Source of the DNA: an uncultured Oscillospiraceae bacterium
GTDB taxonomy: Bacteria; Bacillota; Clostridia; Oscillospirales; Ruminococcaceae
DNA length: 64,000 nucleotides
Assembly (NCBI GenBank): GCA_910588145.1
Contig: CAJUPO010000007.1
Coordinates: 62,001-126,000, forward strand
Direction: 5' to 3'
The position numbers and the translations under genes were made by a program. Positions 8,814 to 17,230 of the stretch are shown in pieces (the stretch's first letter is position 1; every line of letters starts with the position of its first letter). The notes beneath the pieces were generated by a model that worked only from the letters and a program-made list of their open reading frames with translations, searched no databases and was not told the origin of the DNA.

Positions 8814-9686
8814 TTAAACCTTTCCGGCAATTACATCTTCAAATTTTTCGCGGGGTACGGAATCAATTACAGTCTGTGCAGAGCAATTAACAAGACTTAT
8901 ATTATTTCTTCTGCAATATCCGTAAATTATTCTATAATCCCTTAGAGTGCCAAGATATGCTTCTGTATAGGACTCCAGACCGTTTCTGGTTATAAGATTT
9001 TCCATTCTTTTTTTCTCATTCTCAGAAATATGATATGCATAATCGTCATCATCATTTACATTAAGAGCCGATTTCAGCGTAACCATAAGAGATGTATTAT
9101 CACAGCCCAGCAGGTATATTTCTGAAAATCCCATATATATCGCTGCTATTATGCACCACTGCACCACAGTTCCATACATGGGAATCGCTTTTGTAAAGTC
9201 AATTTTTTTTCTGTATTTTTCCGTCATACAGAGTGCAGATGAAAAATAATTTACATTAAGGGATTTATCAAGTCCGAATTTAGTTACAAAATCCTTCTGT
9301 TCAATAGGAAAGAAAACTTCAATGTTTTCATTTCCCTGACTGACTGATTTCATAGTACCCAGAAGTTCCATATCCTCAGGTTTATTTTCATCTATTATAA
9401 AAAAGTTAGCGTCTGCCCAGAAATGAAAATTCGATTTCATTTTTACAAAATTTTCATTCCTTATCGCCTGATTTACAGTAAAAACATATTCGTTTTCAAG
9501 AAGCGACAGATCCTGCATTTTAAGGGAAGGTCCGTTTCCGACAATAAAACAGCGCTTGCCCTTATATTTATTTTGAAATTTACTATTTTCCTTAAGCTCC
9601 GGCACAGAATGAAGCGCATACTTTAAATTTGTAACTGCATTCTTTATCCCGAACAAGGCGTCTGAAATTTTATCAATTTTACTCAT
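8814..9686 (-). CDS. DUF115 / GT42-like putative CMP-sugar transferase
   Basis: This 290-residue protein has KRCFIVGNGPSL (44-55) and MGFSEIYLLGCD (185-196). The same pair, a GNGPSL nucleotide loop and a GYxEIYLxGID strand, occurs in Campylobacter GT42 sialyltransferases of the Cst type and in DUF115/MAF proteins that act on nonulosonic acids. It lies directly upstream of the CMP-sugar synthetase, so transfer of that CMP-sugar is the natural guess. No membrane helix is seen. An alternative is the MptE-like pterin pyrophosphokinase subgroup of the same fold, less likely in a glycan operon. The fold is likely; the activity is inferred. Confidence 0.65.
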   Translation of the reverse strand: MSKIDKISDALFGIKNAVTNLKYALHSVPELKENSKFQNKYKGKRCFIVGNGPSLKMQDLSLLENEYVFTVNQAIRNENFVKMKSNFHFWADANFFIIDENKPEDMELLGTMKSVSQGNENIEVFFPIEQKDFVTKFGLDKSLNVNYFSSALCMTEKYRKKIDFTKAIPMYGTVVQWCIIAAIYMGFSEIYLLGCDNTSLMVTLKSALNVNDDDDYAYHISENEKKRMENLITRNGLESYTEAYLGTLRDYRIIYGYCRRNNISLVNCSAQTVIDSVPREKFEDVIAGKV

Positions 9687-9700
9687 ATAAACTCCTGATC

Positions 9701-11170
9701 TTATCCCTGACTCAGATATACCAGAGATCCGATAAGTTTTTCTTCCTTTTTATATTTATCTTTTCCTGCATAAATAACGCCGAAAAACAGTGACATTAAA
9801 ATAACATCTGTTCCGAATACATGAACGCTGGACGTGAACATCATGAATGCCAGATACAGCAATATCATTATTGTATAAAGCTTTCCGCCGTATTTATTTG
9901 AAAAGAATGCAAATTTTACCCATACCAAGCTTCCCAGTATTCCCAGATCAGTTATAAGGCAGGATGTAAAGGAATGTGCGGATGAATTTCCTATTCCAAC
10001 ACCAACAAGATAATTTTCCGGAAGCGTCATTCGTATATTTGCAATTGACGAACCGATTCTGGCTATACTGGAACCGTCAACATTATACTGTTTTATAGAA
10101 TCGTAGTAATGCTGATAATCGTCCGTAGTAAAAATTGTTGAAATAATTTTAAGACAGCCCATAATACGTTCACCGTAATAAGAACCGCTCTGCACCATTT
10201 CAAAACCGATTTTAACAAATACCACAGCGCAGACACCGACTGCCGTCAAAATCGGGACAATAAGCTTAGGATTTGTTTTGCATTTATAAACAACATAGAA
10301 AACAACAAGTATAAAAATAAATAAAACGGAAGTAAGGGACATTGAAATGCACATCAATACCAAATTGACAGCAATAGCCGCCTTATTCAAAAGTATTTTT
10401 TTTCTTTTTCCCCCTACTATTACAGAATGATTTAAAAAGTATATATCAAGGGCATAAAGTATTATGTTCATAAACAAGCATATTGAATACAAAGACGGCT
10501 CTGTAAATAACCCCTGAAGCCTGAAAAATTCTCCTATGGAAACAGTTTTTGTATAAGTAGAGCCCTTAAGACCGAATATCGGCTGAAGCAAAACTGTATA
10601 AATATTATTTTTACCTAAAACATACACATAAAAAACTTCGAATAAATTGTATATAATGGTAAACTTTGAAAGCACCGACAGCTTTCTTACAACACGGAAC
10701 CAGTCCCCATAGCTTAAAATTGAATAAGAAACTGATAAAACAAGTATAAACGATATTGCCTTTATCAATTCCTTAAATTGTGTAAATCCCAGAGTCAAAT
10801 AGACTCGGTTATCTTTTCCGAACAGATATATGTCCCAGCCAACGTCCGGACTAACGCAATAATAGCTTTTGACTTTTAGCATTATCAATCCGACTATTAT
10901 AAGCCCCATAAGCAGAACCATCCATTTTTTCACTGATCGATTTAGCTTATGAAGCAATCCCAATGAAGCTACGCTGGTAAACAAAGCAACCAGTACAAAA
11001 GACGCTATTGTGGCTCCTCCTATTTTATAGCAGTAACCCAAATCTATATTAAGATAACAAAACATACTTACAATAAGAAGATTTATAAATCTCTGTTTTT
11101 TGCTTTTGGAAAAGAGATATATACCTCCGCATATGAATGTTATAACTATACCGTAAATTGTAAAAGGCAT
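9701..11170 (-). CDS. Wzy-like O-antigen/exopolysaccharide polymerase
   Basis: A 489-residue membrane protein with about ten to twelve hydrophobic segments and one larger extracytoplasmic loop near residues 325-395, the layout of Wzy/O-antigen-ligase family polymerases. Direct sequence motifs are weak in this family, so the call rests on topology and on its place between glycosyltransferases and a flippase. It would link flipped repeat units into polymer on the outer face of the membrane. No second Wzy-like gene is seen in the window, which strengthens the assignment by elimination. Confidence 0.8.
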   Translation of the reverse strand: MPFTIYGIVITFICGGIYLFSKSKKQRFINLLIVSMFCYLNIDLGYCYKIGGATIASFVLVALFTSVASLGLLHKLNRSVKKWMVLLMGLIIVGLIMLKVKSYYCVSPDVGWDIYLFGKDNRVYLTLGFTQFKELIKAISFILVLSVSYSILSYGDWFRVVRKLSVLSKFTIIYNLFEVFYVYVLGKNNIYTVLLQPIFGLKGSTYTKTVSIGEFFRLQGLFTEPSLYSICLFMNIILYALDIYFLNHSVIVGGKRKKILLNKAAIAVNLVLMCISMSLTSVLFIFILVVFYVVYKCKTNPKLIVPILTAVGVCAVVFVKIGFEMVQSGSYYGERIMGCLKIISTIFTTDDYQHYYDSIKQYNVDGSSIARIGSSIANIRMTLPENYLVGVGIGNSSAHSFTSCLITDLGILGSLVWVKFAFFSNKYGGKLYTIMILLYLAFMMFTSSVHVFGTDVILMSLFFGVIYAGKDKYKKEEKLIGSLVYLSQG

Positions 11171-11187
11171 AATCTATCCTTTCAGTC

Positions 11188-11979
11188 TCAAGAAATTTTA
11201 TCAGCTTTTTTCACAAGCTTATAAACAAATGTTCTTTTCAGCTTTTCACTGAGCTTATATCTCAAATAAACTGCAAAATTATATAAATAAACAAAAACTT
11301 TCGGCTTTCCGCATCTTATTGAGTGTCCGCTGCTCTCTTTAAGCACCTTAACAAGATTTTTGTCACTAACCCCGCCGGCTTTAAATCTGGTCAGTTCTTT
11401 CGGACAATATCTGAAACGGCACCCGCTGATATAAAATCTTGTCATGATTTCCTTATCCATGCAAAACCTAAAATCAACATTAAAACAGCCGAAGTTTTCA
11501 TAAATACTCTTTTTCACAAATGTAGAAGGGTGAATCATCGGAAAAGAATAAAAAAGCTTTTTAAGCTTTACAGACGGCTTTCTTGCGTACTGCACATTCT
11601 TTTTTTCATCCACCCAAATACAATCCCCGTAATAAATATCAAAGCTGTCAGAATACACTTCATTCAGGTATCCGCAGGTTTCAGGCATAAGCTCATCGTC
11701 AGCATTGATTATTCCTATCAGCTCCCCTGTTGACAGCCTGATACCCTTATTGAAAGCGTCACTTATTCCATTATCCTTTTCGGAAATATTGATAAATCTG
11801 ATTCCCTTTTCAAGAAACTTTTCCTTATACTCTTCAATAATTTCATTGGTTCTGTCTGTTGACCCTCCGTCAACCAAAATATATTCATATACAGGAACTG
11901 TCTGATTCAAAACTGACTCCATAGTCAAAGCTATACAGTTTTCTGCATTCAGACATACTGTAACAACTGATAATTTCAT
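11188..11979 (-). CDS. Family 2 glycosyltransferase
   Basis: A 263-residue GT-A enzyme: LSVVTVCLNAENCI at the N-terminus, VDGGSTDRTNEI near residue 37 and INADDELMPE near residue 93, the last being the acidic metal-binding motif. This subgroup (WcaA/AmsE-like, with YGDCIWVD and HPSTFVKKSIY) is common in O-antigen and exopolysaccharide clusters. The last quarter is basic and may touch the membrane. The start codon shares one base with the stop of the upstream GT4 gene, so translation is coupled. The sugar is unknown. Confidence 0.92.
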   Translation of the reverse strand: MKLSVVTVCLNAENCIALTMESVLNQTVPVYEYILVDGGSTDRTNEIIEEYKEKFLEKGIRFINISEKDNGISDAFNKGIRLSTGELIGIINADDELMPETCGYLNEVYSDSFDIYYGDCIWVDEKKNVQYARKPSVKLKKLFYSFPMIHPSTFVKKSIYENFGCFNVDFRFCMDKEIMTRFYISGCRFRYCPKELTRFKAGGVSDKNLVKVLKESSGHSIRCGKPKVFVYLYNFAVYLRYKLSEKLKRTFVYKLVKKADKIS

Positions 11980-13079
11980 TATTTTTCACCTAAAACCGTT
12001 TTATAGTATTCATACATTTCCCGGCAGCCTGAGTTTATATCAAAACCGCTGTCAACAACCTTCTCAAGCGCTTTACCCGCCTTTGAAGACCTTTCGGCAT
12101 CATAATTCCTGCGGCTTAGTATACACTCTGCCCATACATCCGTTTTTTCATCAAGGGACAAAAATTCAACCTCATCGAGAATTTTAACCTTATTCGGAAC
12201 AACATCCGAAATAACGCACGGCATTCCGGAAGCCTGGGCTTCAACAGCAACTATTCCAAGTCCCTCGAATTTTGACGGAAACAAAAACACGTCCATCATC
12301 TGAACGACCTCGTTGACCTTATCGGTGGTACCGTAAAACAAAACTGCCTCAGCCGGAAGCTCAGCCTGTGCCTTTGACTTTATTTCTTCTTCTAACTCAC
12401 CATTGCCTACAAGCAAAAGAACCGAATCAGGACATCTTTTATACACTTCCCTGAAGCATTCCAGTATAAACTCATGATTCTTCTGATGAGTAAATCTTCC
12501 TATATGCCCCACAACAAATTTATCAGAAATATTATATTTTTCCCTTAATGCCGAACGAACATCAGGGTTATACTTGTATTTGTCCACATTAATGCCGTTA
12601 TTCACCACATAGCATTTTTTGTTTCCGAATAAAAATTCCCCTGCTTCCTTACTGCAAGCACAGCAGCCTGTATAGAGCCTTGAAAACAAAGGCATAAGCA
12701 TTTTATTGATTATATAATGATCACACTTTGTATTATGACTATGGGCAATTCTGCACTTTGCTCCAGCAAGCTTAGCTGCCAGCAGTTCCACGAACATAGT
12801 GGCGCTGTTGCCGTGAACATAGACTATGTCATATTTATTTTTTCTGATAATATTTTTCAGCCTTTTTATATATCCAAGCACATTTTTGTTTCTGCCTTCA
12901 AGGACATAATAATTATCCCCGTTGCGTTCAAGTTCTGTTTTCAGTATCTCCAAAGGCTCATTTATAGTTACAAAGTCCATTTTAACTTTATCATGATCCT
13001 GATATAAATAATAATTTAGAGCAACATTAGATATACCGTCATATCCAAAATGTGCATTTACAATAACTAAAACTTTCAA
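11979..13079 (-). CDS. Family 4 glycosyltransferase
   Basis: This 366-residue GT-B enzyme has an N-terminal acceptor domain (VLVIVNAHFGYDGISNVAL), the hinge VGHIGRFTHQKNHEF near residue 200, and the donor-site EX7E region FPSKFEGLGIVAVEAQASG near residue 275. These are the signatures of GT4 retaining transferases. It is the second gene of the operon, one base after the TagA-like gene, and would add an early sugar to the lipid-linked intermediate. The donor sugar cannot be read from sequence. Confidence 0.92.
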   Translation of the reverse strand: MKVLVIVNAHFGYDGISNVALNYYLYQDHDKVKMDFVTINEPLEILKTELERNGDNYYVLEGRNKNVLGYIKRLKNIIRKNKYDIVYVHGNSATMFVELLAAKLAGAKCRIAHSHNTKCDHYIINKMLMPLFSRLYTGCCACSKEAGEFLFGNKKCYVVNNGINVDKYKYNPDVRSALREKYNISDKFVVGHIGRFTHQKNHEFILECFREVYKRCPDSVLLLVGNGELEEEIKSKAQAELPAEAVLFYGTTDKVNEVVQMMDVFLFPSKFEGLGIVAVEAQASGMPCVISDVVPNKVKILDEVEFLSLDEKTDVWAECILSRRNYDAERSSKAGKALEKVVDSGFDINSGCREMYEYYKTVLGEK

Positions 13080-13080
13080 A

Positions 13081-13851
13081 TTATAATCTACCTGCTTTTT
13101 TCTCTTCTTTTCTGAATCTCATAAAATGTCCGAATATTTTCATATCATCCACAAAATAACGTTTAAACAATCTCTTTGGATTATGGATAAATCTATGAAA
13201 CCATTCAAGTCCCATATTGCTCATCCACTCAGGAGCTCTTTTTGCCCCGCCTCCGAAAAAGTCAATTGCCGCCCCCATGGAGTAGGATACAGGAATCTGA
13301 TACTTTTCCATATTTTCATATATAAAAATATCCTGCTTAGGAGAACCCATGCCGACAAAAAGCTGATCCGCTCCCGATTCAAGAAGCATTTTATTTATCT
13401 TTTCCATTTCTGCCTGATCCTTTTCAAATCCAAAAGGCGGAGAATATACTCCGGAAACCACAAGTCCCGGACAGCTTTTCTTTAAATTTTCAGCCGCCTT
13501 TTCTGCGACTCCCGGTCCGGCACCCAGCAGAAAAATGCTTTGATTTTTTTCAGCAGCATGCTGACATAGCTTCAGCATTAGATCAGGACCTGAAACCTTT
13601 TCAACTATAGGTCTTTTAAGCCATTTAGCCATCCACATGATAGGTTTGCCGTCCGTAAAAACAAGACTTGCATTTTCAAAGATTTCTTTAGAATATTTAT
13701 CATTGAGGACTCTTAAAACCTGATCAACATTAACGCCCACTATCTGACAAGGCTTTCCTTGCTCAACAAGACTGTCTATATAAGATATGATTTCATCGGA
13801 TGTCATATTATCTATCTGAACCCCAAGAAAATTCACTTTTTTCTTATTCAT
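13081..13851 (-). CDS. WecG/TagA/CpsF family glycosyltransferase (GT26)
   Basis: A 256-residue protein opening VNFLGVQIDNMTSDEII, with TDGKPIMWMAKWL near residue 65, LLGAGPGVAEKAA near residue 105 and VGMGSPKQDIFI near residue 162, the GT26 family motifs. TagA uses UDP-ManNAc on undecaprenyl-PP-GlcNAc in wall teichoic acid linkage, and WecG/CpsF relatives act in other surface glycans. The C-terminal part is basic and membrane-associating. It is the first gene after the operon promoter, about 80 bases downstream of the -10 box. A lipid-linked acceptor is expected from the family; the exact donor is inferred. Confidence 0.9.
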   Translation of the reverse strand: MNKKKVNFLGVQIDNMTSDEIISYIDSLVEQGKPCQIVGVNVDQVLRVLNDKYSKEIFENASLVFTDGKPIMWMAKWLKRPIVEKVSGPDLMLKLCQHAAEKNQSIFLLGAGPGVAEKAAENLKKSCPGLVVSGVYSPPFGFEKDQAEMEKINKMLLESGADQLFVGMGSPKQDIFIYENMEKYQIPVSYSMGAAIDFFGGGAKRAPEWMSNMGLEWFHRFIHNPKRLFKRYFVDDMKIFGHFMRFRKEEKKAGRL

Positions 13852-13928
13852 TTTATACCCCTTAAAACTTTAAATATTATAAAGAACTTTTAAAAAATAT
13901 TAAAACATTATCAAATTACTCATATATA

Positions 13929-13957
13929 ATTATATAGATAAATTGATATATTGTCAA
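13929..13957 (-). promoter_or_regulatory. Sigma-A promoter of the polysaccharide operon
   Basis: On the minus strand TTGACA (13957-13952) and TATAAT (13934-13929) are exactly 17 bases apart, a consensus match at every position. It is the only clear promoter seen before the run of tightly packed minus-strand genes reaching to the left window edge. Confidence 0.85.
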
Positions 13958-14034
13958 CTATTTAAGGAAAAAACAAAATTATTCCTTATGTTGAAAATTC
14001 AGTAAAAATTATTATAAAAAATTAAATTATATGT

Positions 14035-14061
14035 AAAAAAAGAACGCCTTGATCCAGGCGT
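14035..14061 (-). terminator. Intrinsic terminator of the LRR-dockerin gene
   Basis: ACGCCT and AGGCGT form a six-pair stem around a six-base loop. On the minus strand it is followed by a run of T. It lies 24 bases beyond the stop at 14085. Confidence 0.85.
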
Positions 14062-14084
14062 CCTTTCTTTTTTATTATTAACCA

Positions 14085-15584
14085 TTAGTGAGGAGAAACT
14101 GTATACTTAGCAATAGCAATTGCATCAAATACATCAACTTTTCCGCTCTTGTTAAAGTCAGCAAGCGCTTCCTGTGCAGGAGTAAACTTAATCTTTCCAA
14201 CTGTATACTGTGCGATTGCAATTGCGTCAAATACATCGATTTGACCGTCGCTGTTTACATCACCCAGAACAAAAACCGGCGGCTTTTCTATTGTCAGATA
14301 GTCGAACGTTCTGTTATACTTGATTGCATAATCATATGCTGAGGATTTGTCAAATACGTGCATTTTAGCAGTGCTGTTTATAGTATACGGACTGTCGTTG
14401 ATACTGCACTTAGGATTCTTAATAGTTATATCTGTAAGATTGCTGCATCCGTAGAATGCACAGAATCCGATAACTGAAACGCTCTCAGGAACTACAACAT
14501 TAGGAATAAGTGTATTTGCAAAAGCATATGAACCAATCTTTACAGTGCTTTCAGGAATTGTAATTTGTGAAAGAGCTGAACAATTATCGAAAGCCTTATC
14601 GCCGATTATAGTAACGCCTGAAGGAATTGATACGGCTGTTACAAAGTTTTTGTCTTCAAAAGTTCCGTCTGCAATACCCTTAGTACCGCTGTTAATTGTT
14701 ATTGACAGATTAGTAGTGCTGTCAAGACAGTTTACAACCCATGTATCAATATAAATAACCGGTCCAATCTGAGAAGAATATGCCTTTGTATAAGTAAATG
14801 CATCCTGGCCGATTTTATTTACGCTGTCGGGAATCTTGATAGTTTCAAGTAAATTACAGTTGTAGAACGCTTTTGAACCGATACTTTCTATACCTGATGA
14901 CAATGCTAACTGAAGAAGACTTGAACATTCTGCAAAAGCGCCTGTTCCGATAGTTCTAACACTGCTTGGAACAGAAACTGTTCTCAGGTCAGAGTTACCA
15001 AAAAAAGCGTAATTGCCTATGATTTTTACAGTGTTAGGAATTGATAAAGTCTGAAGTCCGCAGTTTGAAAATACATTGTCAGCGATACCCACTGTACCGC
15101 TTTTTATTTCCACTGAAGTAGCATTATCGGATTTTACAGCCCAAGTACTTACATAATAAACAGGACCGGACTGGCCTTCCAAAAGAGCGGTAGCTGTAAA
15201 CGCATTATCTCCAATACTTGTAACGCTTGAAGGAATAGCAGCGCTTACCAGGTTTTCACAGCCAAAGAAAGCGTGTGATTCAATTACGATAACACTATCC
15301 GGAATTGTTACCTCAGACAATACCGAACAGTTTTCAAATGCGCTTTCTCCGATTTTTGTGACCGGAAGATTTAAAATTTCAGACGGAATGTTCACGTTCG
15401 GCGCTGCTGAATCACAATCTGTAATTTCCACATAATTGTCATAAACAGTATAAGTTAAATATCCGGCTGTTCCGCTTGTTGCAGCGCTTGCCTCAGAGCC
15501 AAGCAAAGGTATGCATACTGTCACCGCACATACGGCTGATGTCAGCGTACCTAAGATTCTTTTGAATAATTTCATTATTTTCAT
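14085..15584 (-). CDS. Secreted BspA-like leucine-rich-repeat protein with C-terminal dockerin
   Basis: The 499-residue protein starts with a signal peptide (KLFKRILGTLTSAVC, cleavage near ASA at about 33). Residues 45 to about 410 hold repeated LRR_5 units of the type IGxxAFxxCxxLxxVxIPxSV, the BspA/TpLRR fold often involved in binding. Residues 439-499 are a type I dockerin with two calcium loops, DVNSDGQIDVFD and DFNKSGKVDVFD, each followed by AIAIAxYTV. There is no catalytic domain. The dockerin should dock the repeat domain onto a cohesin outside the cell. The gene has its own terminator and a candidate promoter upstream. Confidence 0.92.
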   Translation of the reverse strand: MKIMKLFKRILGTLTSAVCAVTVCIPLLGSEASAATSGTAGYLTYTVYDNYVEITDCDSAAPNVNIPSEILNLPVTKIGESAFENCSVLSEVTIPDSVIVIESHAFFGCENLVSAAIPSSVTSIGDNAFTATALLEGQSGPVYYVSTWAVKSDNATSVEIKSGTVGIADNVFSNCGLQTLSIPNTVKIIGNYAFFGNSDLRTVSVPSSVRTIGTGAFAECSSLLQLALSSGIESIGSKAFYNCNLLETIKIPDSVNKIGQDAFTYTKAYSSQIGPVIYIDTWVVNCLDSTTNLSITINSGTKGIADGTFEDKNFVTAVSIPSGVTIIGDKAFDNCSALSQITIPESTVKIGSYAFANTLIPNVVVPESVSVIGFCAFYGCSNLTDITIKNPKCSINDSPYTINSTAKMHVFDKSSAYDYAIKYNRTFDYLTIEKPPVFVLGDVNSDGQIDVFDAIAIAQYTVGKIKFTPAQEALADFNKSGKVDVFDAIAIAKYTVSPH

Positions 15585-15613
15585 TTCCTTTCTATAATTG
15601 CATTATACACTTA

Positions 15614-15642
15614 ATTATAATACAGTATTTTATACTTTTCCA
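15614..15642 (-). promoter_or_regulatory. Probable promoter of the LRR-dockerin gene
   Basis: A TATAAT box (15619-15614) sits 17 bases from a weak -35 box TGGAAA (15642-15637) on the minus strand. A second TATAAT about 14 bases closer to the gene lacks a good -35. Confidence 0.45.
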
Positions 15643-15778
15643 CTCATTGAAAGTAAAATATATTTGACAATATTTAGAATTTTTATATAAAATGCTGTAA
15701 AACTTACCCAATTTAAAGCTATTTTTTCAATATTTCTTTATTTTTTGCAAAAAAACCATTTTCAGTAAGTTAAAAAAA

Positions 15779-15809
15779 TTGCCTTGTCCTAATTACCAGG
15801 ACAAGGCAA
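15779..15809 (-). terminator. Strong intrinsic terminator of the second dockerin gene
   Basis: TTGCCTTGTCCT and its exact complement form a twelve-pair stem around a seven-base loop, followed on the minus strand by a run of T. It lies about 20 bases past the stop at 15829. Confidence 0.93.
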
Positions 15810-15828
15810 AAATAATTGTCATTAATCA

Positions 15829-16809
15829 TTATTCAACTGTCTTTTTAGCTACTGCAATTGCATCAAATACGTCTATCTTATCATCTTTATTTACGTCAGA
15901 TCTTATCATTTGGTTTTCATCAAATTTAACTGCATTTACTGTATATTTTGCTATATTTACTGCGTCAAATACATCAAGCTTGGAATCTCCGTTTGAATCT
16001 CCGTTTAAATACCTTGAATATTCTTTCGCACAGGCTATTTCATCCTTACTATCACTTTCTGCCAACAAATTCTCCTTTGAATAATGTATAGCTGGATTTA
16101 TTGAAGTAAGAATATAGTAAAGTCTTGCATAGTATAATACATTTTCTTGATTTATTTCATAACATTCATCAACATCAAATTCAATATAAATATCTGTAAG
16201 ATCTCCGCGTGATCTTTTATATTCTGTTACTGTAAAACCTATATTACCTTCAAGTAGTTTATTTAAATCATGCACTAATGTTTCAACTGTTGTTTTACCA
16301 GCATCCACATCCTCTATGTACCTAGCATCATAATTTTCACCGCACAATTCAAATTCAGGTCTAAGCCTGCGTAAAGCCCAATAAACATTTTTTACATACA
16401 TGTCTTTATCCAAGCCATCCTTATCAGGATATTGAATAACTGCTAAATATTCACTGCTTAACCCAAGTTCCTTATGAATATCTTCCGGTATTTCTTCTAT
16501 ATCATACGTTTGTCGATCTCCTATTCCTCTGATTATTGCCTGAATACAGCGAAATCTGCTTTGTCCCCCCACTATATAATTATCCTGTTCAACAGGTATA
16601 GTAGGACGATCATACAATGCAAATTCATTATCACTCATAGCCATCAGTTCTTCATAAGTAAGCTGAGCATGATTATGATATGGTAAATCATAAATTGGTG
16701 GCAAAATGGGATCCTCATATTCATAATCCACCGCAAACCCTGTTGTCCCGGCTGAAATTGCCATTGCCGCCCCTATTAGTAATCCTAATACTTTTCTCAT
16801 TTTTTTCAT
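15829..16809 (-). CDS. Secreted dockerin protein with unrecognised N-terminal region
   Basis: ATG 16809 is chosen because AAGGAGG lies eight bases upstream. The 326-residue protein has a signal peptide (MRKVLGLLIGAAMAISAG, cleavage near GFA), a region of about 230 residues that I do not recognise, and a dockerin at 267-326 with loops DSNGDSKLDVFD and DVNKDDKIDVFD. The unknown part has many acidic and tyrosine residues and opens with a proline-rich stretch (DPILPPIYDLPY). No catalytic motif stands out. The dockerin closely matches the one in the LRR gene to its left, so the two proteins probably share a cohesin partner. Confidence 0.85.
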   Translation of the reverse strand: MKKMRKVLGLLIGAAMAISAGTTGFAVDYEYEDPILPPIYDLPYHNHAQLTYEELMAMSDNEFALYDRPTIPVEQDNYIVGGQSRFRCIQAIIRGIGDRQTYDIEEIPEDIHKELGLSSEYLAVIQYPDKDGLDKDMYVKNVYWALRRLRPEFELCGENYDARYIEDVDAGKTTVETLVHDLNKLLEGNIGFTVTEYKRSRGDLTDIYIEFDVDECYEINQENVLYYARLYYILTSINPAIHYSKENLLAESDSKDEIACAKEYSRYLNGDSNGDSKLDVFDAVNIAKYTVNAVKFDENQMIRSDVNKDDKIDVFDAIAVAKKTVE

Positions 16810-17230
16810 ATTATTTTCCTCCTTGATATTTTTTATATATTAATCATCATTATTGCTTATTTTATAATCCTTCTATATATAAAGACACGCGAAACTGACT
16901 TTTCGGGACAAAAATTTTTCTTTTTTATAAAAAATCATCATTTTAACTAAATTTGTGCCCTGCTAATTAACAAAATATACAAAGTAATTCCCATAATTTA
17001 ACACCAGCACTATAACTGTTACTTTAATTACTTGTATTTATATACATTTCAAGTCATAAGACATAAAAACCTACTTTATTTTTTGTAACTATATACAAAA
17101 AAATAGTTTTTTACAGATTCATGCAACATTTAAGCTATTTTAATCGTATATTAAGTGAAAAATCAAAATAGTACTGTACAGATAAACAATTAATGATGCA
17201 TCATTATTACTCATAGTTAAGGAGATAATA
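16810..17230. other. AT-rich divergent intergenic region
   Basis: About 420 bases separate the minus-strand dockerin gene from the plus-strand FemABX gene. I see no coding frame and no convincing promoter pair for either gene. The one clear element is the palindrome at 17191-17206. Confidence 0.6.
17191..17206. promoter_or_regulatory. Perfect 16-bp palindrome upstream of the FemABX gene
   Basis: TAATGATGCATCATTA reads the same on both strands and ends 24 bases before the ATG at 17231, just upstream of the AAGGAG ribosome site. Its position suits a repressor operator. The regulator is unknown. Confidence 0.4.

Noticed and set aside
11323..11733. 136-codon frame opposite the GT2 gene
   Set aside because: It sits wholly inside a clear glycosyltransferase on the other strand and has no ribosome site.
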